Source of the DNA: Talpa occidentalis
Lineage: Eukaryota; Chordata; Mammalia; Eulipotyphla; Talpidae
DNA length: 64,000 nt
Assembly: GCF_014898055.3 (NCBI RefSeq)
Contig: NW_023604861.1
Location: 97,094,083-97,158,082 of the forward strand
Direction: 5' to 3'
How positions within the stretch are numbered: position 1 is the first letter of the stretch; every line of letters begins with the position of its first letter. Positions 22,857-33,205 of this stretch are shown here, piece after piece. The notes beneath the pieces were generated by a model, which saw only the letters and a program-made list of their open reading frames with translations, did not search any database and was not told the DNA's origin. The translations under genes were made by a program, and so were the position numbers.

Positions 22857-23119
22857 CTTTTAATAAACTTTGCCTGGTTCACCCAAAACACCCTGATGAA
22901 TTCTTTCTTCTAGAAGGTCTCTGGACCCACATATTTTGGGAGCTCTGAAACAGAAGGAATTATCTTCTTTTTCATTTTCATTAACCACCTCAGTAAGTTT
23001 CTCCTCCAGAGACAAAGACCAAGCAAAGCAAAACTCAAATCTCTAAACCAGACCATTGGGAAGGATTTGTTAAGTTAACATGTCATCAGGGCAATATTCA
23101 TTCTAACCCCAGGAATTAC

Positions 23120-23303
23120 CTCCTTCAGTTGTGGTGGCCAGAATCCAAGGGCTCAGTGTAGACCATCCGATTTCATTCATGCAGGAAACACCGATGCTAT
23201 AATTGGCCAGAGCTTGCAGCTGTTCAATTTGATAGAATTGTGGTGAAGCCGAGGTGTTAAAAATCATGACTGAGCCATTAGTCAGCGGGTCTACTTCCTT
23301 GGC
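23120..23303 (-). CDS. MERTK: MERTK exon 7: second half of FN3 domain 1
   Basis: The exon reads [20 protein letters not shown], then [20 protein letters not shown], then [32 protein letters not shown] is the classic FN3 F/G-strand pattern (L-x-x-x-x-x-Y). NGS, NTS and NYS are potential glycosylation sites. The acceptor is TCTTAATGTAG; its polypyrimidine tract is weak. The donor is GAG|GTAATT, with T at +6 but not the usual G at +5, so it is probably the weakest donor of the twelve. The 184-bp length and 61 codons plus one base match the human exon. Because 184 is not a multiple of three, skipping this exon would shift the frame. Confidence 0.96.
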
Positions 23304-23740
23304 CTACATTAAGAGTAAATTGTGGACAAAGCATTAGTAAGGTGGCGGGATGTAGCTGTGGGCACTCACGTATTCAGTGCACGTGGTCCTTCCTCTCCAC
23401 TAGGGAGGCGGGGAAGTACCTATTTCCTCTCAGGTCACACACAGATTTTCCTACCAGCATTACTGTGTGTGTGTTATTCATGCTACTTGAGCAACAGTTG
23501 AGGACCTGAGGAAAATACTTCAAATTAATGTTCTCACTATGGCAAGTTACAGCAAATAATTGTAATAATTATAATTTGTAACATCATATTAAAAAAATAA
23601 ATTAAAGTAGCCTTTCCTCTCTCAGAACCACCTCAGTTCTTGATTTGTTTCACAGAATATTTAACAAAGACAATAGATATTATAGGGGGTGGCAAAGTCT
23701 AAGATATTTACTATCTGGTCCCTTCAAGAAACCATTTCTC

Positions 23741-24018
23741 GGGGCCTCCCTGGTGGTGCAAAGGGTAAAGCACCGCACTATGAAGCAACCCGCAGCCTCC
23801 GTAGCACAAGTTCAGTCCCCGGCCGGCCAGGGAACAACCCACATGGCACAGCAGACCTCTCCTGTCTTGCCCGCTGCTCGCCTCAGCAGTGTATTTCAGA
23901 CAATCTTCCTGTTCTGTTCTCCACTCTGTCTCTGGTGAATCCTCTCACCACCCCATCTCTGGCCTGTACCCCAGCTCTAGTATTCATAAATAAATAAATC
24001 TAAAAAAAAAAAAAAAAA
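23741..24018 (+). mobile_element. tRNA-derived SINE
   Basis: The head GGGGCCTCCCTGGTGGTGCA, body and tail ATAAATAAATAAATCTAAAA are complete. The short flanking repeat CATTTCTC lies at 23733-23740 and 24019-24026. It belongs to the older subfamily by its TCTGTCTCTGGTGAATCCTC body. Confidence 0.92.
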
Positions 24019-26039
24019 CATTTCTCCTTTGTAGATGGGATACTTGATTTTTCCCCAAATCTGCATTCTTTTCATTATTTAACAGGAGGAACTTTTCTCA
24101 TCTTGATGCTGATTTTTGCATGTCCTTTATTCTTACCTACCACATCCACCTCAATATAAATTCAAAAGCAGACACAGAAAATATAGATGCTATGACATTT
24201 TTTTGATAGGAAGATGTAGAAAGGAATCATTTGCCTCTCACCCAATAAACTTCTCCAAATCTCTTTAAAACATATCAGCTCTCTCCTGAGTTCTCATTTT
24301 TCCCTCCATAAATTCCATCAGTATCTCCACACCGCTCTCTAGATATCCCTTGTGTGCACAAGCAAGAGGGAGATTCCCAGCAAAACTTTAGTCTAGGTCA
24401 AACTTGCCACCCTTTTCTTTATGCACACCTCCTATCTGGGAGTGGGGATGAAGGAGAGTTGTTTTCCTTTTACTCCATTACATTTTTAAAATTCAGAATT
24501 TAAATTTAAAATTTTCTGTATTATATACTTATAAAATCAGAAATAACTAAATAGTTTTGGACAAAACAGAAGCAACCAAAAACAATTTGGGGGAAAAAAA
24601 GTCTTAAACCCACAAATTATGTTCCTGATAATAATGGACTTGCAATTATGGGATATGGGTAGACAATGCTGTCATTTCAGGAGAGATGTGTTTGAAATTT
24701 AGGGCTTGGGGCCACAAATAAATAGTTTGGAATTTCTATCCCCCTAGTGCTTATCACAAGGTGATGTTAAGGCCCGGTCTCATGTCTTAGATCCAGCAGA
24801 CCACACTGAGTGACAAGACAGCACCTACTGCCTTGAGGAGCCACCAGAGGAAAAACAAAAAACTGTGTGCGTATCTGTTGGGGGTGGGCGGCGTGGGGGG
24901 GCGGTTGCTGGCAGACATTACTTTTTGTTTCTTTAGACTATGCACCTACTTCCTGGTGACCAACCATTGAAACTGGGGTCAAGGAAACCTTTTGCTCTCC
25001 ATCCCCGTCTAATTTCTGGAGCATTTCCAGCCAGAGGGACACTCCTTAAGAGCATGCTCCTGGAAGAAGACAGGGTTTCTATAACAGTCCTTCTCAGTGG
25101 GTCCTAGGGGAAAAGAGGGCATGAAATGGCTAGAAGTATGTGGGAGGGTTAAAAATAGAAATGGAGTATGTAGTCCAAAAGTGGGTGAAGAAAGGAACTA
25201 CCAGGACCAAAGGAAATGAGAGGGTGTGTCCTATTAGTGCATAGATTTGGAATTTGTCCAAAGCATTCATTTGTTACCAAGTCAGAGTTAAAAATTGTAA
25301 TGAACTGGGCACCTGCTATGAAACCTTTCTTAGTCCCTTCAAAAATAGGGAATACAGTTTATGAACAGAATATAGAAGTATAACTTCTGGAGCCAGCCCT
25401 TACTAACTCCACTAGAACTGTCAGGAAAAAACAAAGCACACCCAATTATACTTGAATTTCAGGAAAAAAACAAATAATTACATGTATAGGTATGTCACAA
25501 AATTACTCATGTAATTTAATTTGTAAACAACTATTCTTATTCTTATTTTAAATGAGTGAAGGAAGGTTGAGGTGGGGCAAAGAGAGAATAACCATGTCTG
25601 ACTATAAGATCCTATTTTCCAATCACAGGATGACTTTTCACACGAGCCAGAGCCATCCAGCAAGGAAAAGGAAAAGAGAGCAGGCTAAGGAAGTTTGTAT
25701 GTGATCACCTTTCACTGTCAGGGGCAACCCGCTGTTCTGAGATCTACCGACCATCCTACTCACATCTACATCACCTCACATGTACTCTGAGATCCACTCT
25801 GCAGGGTGGGGGAGCACTTTCCCTCGGTTTCTTTGACATGAACTATCTTCATGTGGAAAAGAGTTTCATGTCCTCTTGGACTCCTCAAGCAGCTTAGCAA
25901 CTGTTTTTAAAAGGGCCGGTCCATTTCATGTATGTCCATATACAGGGATAGTTATGTCCATATATAGGGAAACAAGCCCTAGTTGTTCCCAGCGACAGTC
26001 TTGAAATACATGAAGCAAAACAGTTGATACCTTAATTCC

Positions 26040-27165
26040 CCTCTTTTAATAACTAGAATCACCAGCCAGAAGACCAACAAGAAAACAAAAGATGTGAACA
26101 AGAGTATAAACTGTCTGACCTAACTGACACATAGGACAATCTACACAATCATATCCAAATACACCTTTGTCCTCAAATGCACAGGAAACATTCTTCAAGA
26201 TATAACATATATTAGGCTATAAGAAGATGTAAGACTATATTAACTATATTCTCCAAATACACTGGAATAATATTATATATTAACAAGCAATAAAATTTGA
26301 GAAATTTATAACTATGTGAAAACTGAATGACACACTCTGTATAATCATAGGACAAGCAAGAAATCACAAGGAAAATGACAACAATCTTAAGATGAATAAA
26401 GAAAATATTCAAAATACCAAAATTTATGGGATGCAGCGAAGTTGCAAAAGCTCAAGCTAAGAAGAAAATGTAAAGTATAAATGCCTTTTTAAAAAAGAAG
26501 AAATTTCAACTCAATTACCGAATCTGTCACCTTAAGAAGCCTTGAAAAAAGCAAACTAAGACAGAGCAAAAAGAAGAAAGGAAATAAAGACTAAAGCAGA
26601 AATGAATGAAAAGGTGAAAAAAATCATAACAGCAAAAGTTTATTATTCATAAAATGAGCAATAAAATTGGCAAATATGCAACTAGACTGACCAAAAAAAA
26701 ATTACAGAAGACAAAAATTATTAAAATCAGGAATGAAAGAAGATACATTACTACTAACCTCAAAGGAAAAAAGAGGTTATAATGGAATATTATAAACAAA
26801 TATATTCCAACAAAGTAGATAAGAGGAAATGGTCAAATTCCTAGAAACACACAAACTACCGAAACTGACTCAAGAAGAAATAGAAAATCCGAGTAGCTAT
26901 ATATCAAATACAAAGATTGAACTAGTATTGAAAAAACTTTCCACAAAGAAAGTTCAGGAGTAGATGATTTTGCCACTGAATTCTACTAAATATTTAAAGA
27001 GTTGACATCAATCTTTCACAAACTTTTCCAAGAAACAGAAGAGGAAGGAACACTTCCCCATACATTCTGTAAGAGCAGCATCATCCTGATGCCAGAAGCA
27101 AAAAAAGCTCACACAAGAAAAATACACTCCCGTATCATTTACAAACACAGACACAATTATGTAAT
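26040..27165 (+). mobile_element. Ancient L1 ORF2 sequence, decayed
   Basis: Segments such as GATTTTGCCACTGAATTCTA, ACTTTTCCAAGAAACAGAAG and CATCATCCTGATGCCAGAAG match the conserved reverse-transcriptase part of L1 ORF2 at the nucleotide level. No long ORF survives. Confidence 0.7.
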
Positions 27166-27656
27166 GGTGATGGTTGCGTAAGTCCACTAAAAACCACTGA
27201 ATATGTTAAAAACTGAATATGTTAAAAACAGGATACTTTAAATGAGTGAATATTATTGTATGAAAGGTCTCCCAAAAAGCTGTTTTGTTTTTTATTTTTA
27301 AAAAATGATGGCCTCCATTGAGGAATTTATAGACATAATAAGAATTTCTAACACTTACCAGTACTCGGAAGGTTTGTACATAAAGTTCGGCAAGAATGAA
27401 GTAAGACTATGGGTGGCAGGGTAAGTTAAGGGTGGAGGCTATTTAGGGGATAATACATGTTTTACTCTTCAGAGAAGGAACAGTTCTTAGATGAGAGTAG
27501 GAGGCAACAAGAGCCAAGAAATCAATCCCATTTGGTATTAAAAACATCTGGTTGTCAATACATAAAATTCTTTGGAAGTCACTTTTCTCATTTGAGTTGG
27601 CATGACTGTCCTGAGTTGGGTTAACATGTTTTAAACTAATAAGACTGGACATTTAT

Positions 27657-27901
27657 TTAATTTAAAAAATTTATTTTTCATAGAAGAAATGGGATGTAGG
27701 TCAAGGGTGTGTGTGGGGGGGTGGTGGTGAGAGGATTCACCAGAGACAGAGTGAGGGGCAGAACAGGCAGATCTACTGAAATACACTGCTGAGGGGAGCA
27801 GCAGGTGAGACAGGAGAGGTCTGCTGTGCCGTGTGGATTAGATCTCTTGCTGTAGTGGTAATAGCGCTGAGACTTGACCTCTAGGCCCCCAGGGAAGCCC
27901 C
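27657..27901 (-). mobile_element. tRNA-derived SINE, diverged
   Basis: The antisense copy is recognised by GAGAGGATTCACCAGAGACA and GAAATACACTGCTGAGGGGA. The head is decayed. The flanking repeat AGACTGGACATTTAT (27642-27656) against AGACTCAACATTTAT (27902-27916) has two mismatches. Confidence 0.88.
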
Positions 27902-28064
27902 AGACTCAACATTTATGTAACTGAGAACTATTCCTGACTGTACTGTGTGATAGAGTACAGGGCAGAATGCATTCATGTTTCTAGCATATGATCCAGTGTT
28001 CAGTTACCTGCTTCCACTTGCAAGGACTCTCCTGAGACACAGGAGCAGATGGTCCTAAGTAAGT

Positions 28065-28205
28065 TTTTTGGATTTGAATTCTGGTTCTGCCTTTCACAGG
28101 CTACATGAATGCTCTGCTCTGAGCCTGCAGTACTGCTATGAGTTTTAAGTAAAATGATGTCTGCTAATATGGGCATTCATTAATCAGTAATGTTACTGCT
28201 ATCCT
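28065..28205 (+). mobile_element. MIR-like fragment
   Basis: TTGAATTCTGGTTCTGCCTT followed by GGCTACATGAATGCTCTGCT resembles the MIR 5' half, much decayed. Confidence 0.5.
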
Positions 28206-28773
28206 TTCCATTTCATGAAATGAATACTCAGAGCAGAGTTTACTTCATGGCAACGTAACATTTTAGGATGGCTAATCTATATTTCCTATAGCACTATTCT
28301 ATGCCAATTTTAGTCATTTATTAAGAATGGGTAAAGACTACAAAACTTGTAATCTCCAGGTCTCCCTGGGAGCCATGGGCCAAGGTGCTACTTTCAACAG
28401 CAAAGATAACCCATCTTGAGCTTGCCCATTTTCCTTCGTGGTCACCAGCGCAGAAGGAGACAGACTGGCTTTCTGAATTCCTGGTCACAAGCCAGTCCTC
28501 ATTTAGAGACGTGTTTTGTATTTTAAGAATTAATTCTCCCTGGTCTCAGATGTTATAACTTTAGTCCTGGACTATGTACAGGGTGGAGGCAGCATCCTAG
28601 GCGCAGAACACCATCAGTGGGTTCATGAGTGTTGGGCAATGAGCAGGGAGGAAGTTAAAGGACTCTGAACAGAGGTGCTGAACACCCTCAGTGCCCATAC
28701 TCAGGAGGTAGAGAAATCAAGTAGACCCACACAGCACTGAACAGCCACTCTCCCCTTCACCCTGGAGGTTTAC

Positions 28774-28889
28774 CTGAACACTGCAATTCTTGAATGGGGA
28801 GTATCCATCAAAACCTGGGACCCAGGAGACCAGGATGCTGTGTGATGTAGTGTTGTAGACTCTGACTTCAGCTGGTGGGGAGGGGATCA
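28774..28889 (-). CDS. MERTK: MERTK exon 6: first half of fibronectin type III domain 1
   Basis: The exon opens FN3 domain 1: [20 protein letters not shown], then [18 protein letters not shown]. The proline-rich entry and the SWVPG strand with its core tryptophan are typical FN3 features. NTT and NCS are possible glycosylation sites. The acceptor is TTTTCACAG; the donor is GTAAAC, after CAG. The 116 bp comprise 38 codons plus two bases completing the valine from exon 5, and the exon ends in phase 0. The membrane-proximal FN3 pair spaces the ligand-binding Ig domains from the membrane. Confidence 0.96.
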
Positions 28890-29574
28890 CTGTGAAAATA
28901 AACGTATACACCCCAATACAATTATATGCCACAGGAGGCCACAGCTACCAAACAAATGTATTAATACCAAGCCCGTTTCCATTTCTTAGAGTGGTAAAAC
29001 CAAACACAAATTTTAAAGACAAGGCATCCTGTCTATCCAGGGATTGGAGAGCCCTCCTGGGTCAGAGGTGTGGAACACAGACCTGCTTTCCAGGCCACTA
29101 CGAAGTGAGAATTTAGCTGAAAGAGGATGCAGAGCTGTGCCTGTCTTTCCCTGAGCTCATGTTCACAGTGCTTCTGTGTGCAGGCACCTTGCTTTGTGCT
29201 AGTGCCACAAATGGGGACAGAAAGTCTTGGTCCTGCACTTTTGGAGCTCTGAGTGAATGGCTGTGTGGGGGAGACCCATTTTAAATGTGAGTTATGCTGA
29301 CAAGAGTGGGGTGTCACGGGAGAAAACACACGTGTGTGTGAATAGCTTTTCAGGTTAAGAAAACAGGTGAAAGTCAGTTCATGTAAAGGAACCACCTGAA
29401 TGTGCTTCAGGGATGGGAGGGGCTCCTGTAGAGAGTGTTTAATGACCTTGGCTACATATGGGATGAGGACAGCTATTTCAATTAGAATCTAAGATCCGAA
29501 GTTTGGGGAGCTTATTTTCTGGTGCTAATTTAATTCTCACTACATAGCAATGATACACATATTAAGAAATGACT

Positions 29575-29692
29575 TTTTTTTTTTTTTTTTTGGTGGGACC
29601 CTCGCCGGCGGCTGGGGAACGAACCGGCACTGCAGAGGCTGTGGGCAGCCTCGCAGCCCAGTGCTCAACCGCTGTGCCATCAGGGGAGGCCC
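29575..29692 (-). mobile_element. Head-only SINE: tRNA-like part plus poly-A, no body
   Basis: On the minus strand the sequence runs GGGCCTCCCCTGATGGCACA, box B GTTCGTTCCCCAGCC, then GGCGAGGGTCCCACC and directly a poly-A tail. The usual ~150-bp body is absent. A duplication AAATGACT flanks it (29667 is inside the tail-proximal flank numbering; copies at 29567-29574 and 29696-29703). Confidence 0.88.
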
Positions 29693-29709
29693 AAAAAATG
29701 ACTATTATT

Positions 29710-29830
29710 TTTGTGTGCTTATGATGTGCTTGCATTTTTTGAACTTTGTTTAATAATTATTATAATCCTATCAGGGAATGGGGATAAACTCAGGTCTCTC
29801 TGATCCCAGAGCTCATGTCCCTCAACAGGA
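29710..29830 (-). mobile_element. MIR-like fragment
   Basis: ACTCAGGTCTCTCTGATCCC followed by AGAGCTCATGTCC matches the MIR 5' part on the minus strand. Confidence 0.5.
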
Positions 29831-31109
29831 CACTGGAGTTTGCCTGGGGGGTGGCTGTCTGGCACCAGGCATAGTTAATGCCCTCTCCAAATCCAGTTCC
29901 CACTTCTATTAATGAGGATGGTAATAGCACTGTTCCATGGGGCTGCAGGAAGGACTCAATGTGTATGTAATTTGTGGAGGTGTGGTGGTGGTGCAGGATG
30001 GGTTGGGGAGGCGGGCCAGGACCATATTAAGCACCCACTGGGTACCGTATTTAGAAGTTTCGGTTTTACTAGGAGACACATAGCTTGTTGAATGGGAAGG
30101 ATTCAGCATTTTGTTTAACTCACTTCCCTAAAGAGCTTATTTGTAGAATAGTGCTAAAATAGCAACCTTTCCAGATCAAAATTTGGCCACAGATACTTTC
30201 GTTAATAACAGATTAGAAGAAAAGGATCTTGGTTGATTGGATATAAAGTGAAAGCCACAGCAGGTTTGGAAATAGGATTTGTTTTAAAAAAATCTTAGCT
30301 GAGATTCTTTGTGAAGAACAAAATCAAAGAAGTGCATCTCACTTTATAGATTCTTAAATTTTAAAATGTTTATTCTTTATGGAAATGTCTTTCTAAATTT
30401 ACGCCCACTCGTGAATTCCTGAAATTCCCAACATTGCTTTTGAAAATAGTAATAATGGGATTAGTAATGAAGGAAGTTATACAGTTCCTCCAGTAATAAC
30501 TTTTCACTTACTCATTTTTTTTCCAATGAACTTTTAGGAAATGCCCTCTTATACCCTTTAATCTAGTTGATATGCTAATACTAAATATCAGTATCTTTTT
30601 AAAGTATAACTTCTGTAATTTTGAGATCCCTACCATAGATTATCCAACCTTTAGCTCATTATTAAATATGTTCTGCTTTTTCCCTTGTGATGTTTCCTCC
30701 AAAATAAGACAACAGGGAATATGGTTTGATATTTGATTCTCAATATCTGAATTAAGAACAAATACTAACACATAAAATATTCTTGAATTTCTATGAGAGA
30801 GGGAAAAGAAGATGATTTGAAAGGAATGAAAAAGATAATATTTCCTTTCAGTTTTCCTTTCTTTTCAAGTTTTAGATCTAAATACTTTTGATCCCATAAA
30901 AGAATATCTCCACTAGCCCAGGGAACCTCCAAACTACATGCCTCCAAACACATGTAACATCTGTTACAGCCCACTTCAGAGAAACCAGTTGAGGGCGGTT
31001 ACAAGGAGCGATGGGAGCATGGGACCTGGGAGGACAGTGTCTCTGACCTGCTCTTCCCTTTTGTGCCTCTTTTCTTCTCAGACCAAGTAGAACTAAACTA
31101 GATGATGTT

Positions 31110-31320
31110 GACCAAAGACACGTGCCAGGCACGTTGTGAGTGCCTTTATTTTCCTCATCTCATTTAACCTTCAAATATTGGTAGGTTCTGTAATTATCCT
31201 CATTTGACAGAGGGCAGAACTGAAGCCAAAAGAGGTTAAGTGTTACATCCAAGGTCGCAAAGGAAGTCAATGGGGGGGTTCAGGGCTGAAACCCAAGCAG
31301 CTGGCTGCTGAGCTCAGGCT
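31110..31320 (-). mobile_element. MIR SINE
   Basis: CTCATCTCATTTAACCTTCA, ATTATCCTCATTTGACAGAG and GAGGTTAAGTGTTACATCCA match MIR on the minus strand. Confidence 0.82.
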
Positions 31321-31375
31321 GTGTCCCCCCATCAGCTCCCACAACACAAGCAAAGGACCTGGCTTTGCTACTCAC

Positions 31376-31462
31376 CTTTGATGTTGATCTGCACGCCCTT
31401 GGACACGGTCAGCCCTTTGTCATTGTGGGCTTCACAGCTGAAGATCGCTGTCTCGGTCAGTC
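31376..31462 (-). CDS. MERTK: MERTK exon 5: end of Ig domain 2
   Basis: This is a short 87-bp exon, easily missed by ORF length filters. It reads [20 protein letters not shown] and then [15 protein letters not shown] carries the second Ig2 cysteine, pairing with LTC of exon 4. The acceptor is CCTTCCATTCCAG and the donor GTGAGT. Two leading bases complete the glycine begun in exon 4 and one trailing G starts the first codon of the FN3 linker (G|TG, valine) in exon 6. It is separated from exon 4 by the largest intron in the window (12.6 kb). Confidence 0.96.
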
Positions 31463-32229
31463 CTGGAATGGAAGGAGACCGTGAGCCAAGCCACAGAGAA
31501 CCCTGCTGTTGTCTCACCCCTCTTTCATGCTGGATTTATGGCTTCAAGGCATAATGCAAAGTTAATTCTTAAAGTGTGCTGGTGTTTGGGAAACAAACCT
31601 AGTATTAAACCTTAGGTGTCAGGCATGAGACAACTATGGACCTAAATAGCTGCTGATTTTTCATACAAATCCTTGATTGACTGATTGATTGATTTATATG
31701 AGATTTTTTTTTTTTTTTGGTGAGATGTTAGGTAGTAAAGCAGTATCATTTGGATTCTTAAAGGGGATCGCTGGCCCCAATATCAAGAAAAGTAGTTTCT
31801 GAGGCTGAACCTAAGCCCCTGTTGTTTAGTGCCCCAGGATGTACTACGTCACGCACTACAGACATTTCAAAATACCAGAAATAGAAGGAAAAAAGTCACA
31901 GCTTAAATTTTCAGATAATATGTGATAATGAATCCACTTGGAATAGTAAAAATTAGGCAATTCACATATTATACAAATATAGGACATGATTATTGCTCAA
32001 AGAGACACTAGAAGTAAGTGAAGAAAAAAAGTATCATTTCAGAGGTTTGAAGAGTTCTTAAAAATAAAACAAATATATAGTTGATTCATTCATTTTGAAT
32101 AGAAAGTAAGAGAATTAATCCAGATCTTGATTTATGATACCATTCTCCAAAAAAAGGAACCAGAGCACTTAAAGAAATAGCTGATTCTTAGATTAAGGTA
32201 GGGAACATAAACAATGAGCCTGGAGCAAA

Positions 32230-33205
32230 ACACAACAGAAAAAGCATAACACACACACACACACACACACACAGTGACAGGGGCAAGGCAAAGAGACACA
32301 GGAGCAAACTGAAAGAGTTCCTAATGGCTGACACTGGAATAATTTGAGCAAGAAAATAAATGAAGTAGCATTGGATTATAACCCAAAATATAAATAACTA
32401 TCCATGAGTCTATACCACTATAAATGATGAATAAATAAATGGGGGGGAATAGACAAATCTGCCCAGAATTCCAAATAAATTGCATGGATGCTCTGCCTTC
32501 AAGAAGATGGAACATAACTCTCAACTCAAGCACCATGTGCTGTGCCTAGTGACTTCTTTACAAATTGGACAGGACAGAAAGGGGGAAAAAGAAAAACCTT
32601 AGAGTGGAGAAACTGACAAACACTACCTCAGCCAGATGATCAAGGCCAAGGGATAAGTTATGTTGTCAGAATGTACCCATGATATGATGTGATAAAAGTG
32701 GCACTTTTTCTCTCCCTTCTTCCACCCAAAACCATATCACCCAAATCTAATCATGAGAAAAACATTAGACAGGTCCAGTGTGGGACATTCTGCAAAAAGC
32801 CTGATCAGTACTGAGTACTCCTCACTATTGCCAAGGTCATAATAACCAAGGAAAGTTTGAAAAATTGTCACAACCAGGAGAAACCTAAAGAAACATGAAA
32901 ACTAAATCCAGGGTGAAATCCTGGCACTGTTAAAAGGGTATTAGGTAAACACTAAGGAAATGTGAATAAAGTATGAACTTTAATAAGATTTTTTCCTTTC
33001 ATAATTTATTTTAGTTTAAAAATATATTTATTTATTTTTGTCTTTGTTCATTTTTGTACAATTTGATTTCTCCCTTTAGGTGTAATCCCCATAAGGTAAG
33101 TTGTTATTAATAGAGGAATGTGGGGGTGGGGTTTATGGGAATTCTCTGTACTATCTCCACAGTTTTTCTGTAAACCTAAAACTATTCTGAAATTTTAAAA
33201 AAGGT
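32230..33205 (+). mobile_element. Ancient L1 3' end with a CA run, partly interrupted
   Basis: The text CTAATGGCTGACACTGGAAT, CATTGGATTATAACCCAAAA and GACAAACACTACCTCAGCCA matches the well-known 3'UTR of ancient mammalian L1 (L1M type). A CA microsatellite is at about 32250-32271, and about 33015-33095 may be a younger antisense L1 scrap. Confidence 0.8.

Larger units (their letters stand above)
19892..23119 (-). other. MERTK: MERTK intron 7
   Basis: This 3.2 kb intron holds a LINE-1 3'UTR fragment (about 20205-20530), AT-rich sequence from 20640 to 22030 with no family I can assign, and a 469-bp solo LTR (22388-22856). Confidence 0.9.
23304..28773 (-). other. MERTK: MERTK intron 6
   Basis: This 5.5 kb intron has SINEs at 23741-24018 (sense to the + strand) and 27657-27901 (antisense), a decayed ORF2-like L1 stretch (26040-27165) and a MIR-like piece (28065-28205). 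The stretch 24019-26039 is apparently single copy, with a G-rich run near 24880. Confidence 0.9.
28890..31375 (-). other. MERTK: MERTK intron 5
   Basis: This 2.5 kb intron holds a head-only SINE (29575-29692) and two MIR fragments (about 29710-29830 and 31110-31320). From 29831 to 31109 I see no identifiable element. Confidence 0.9.
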
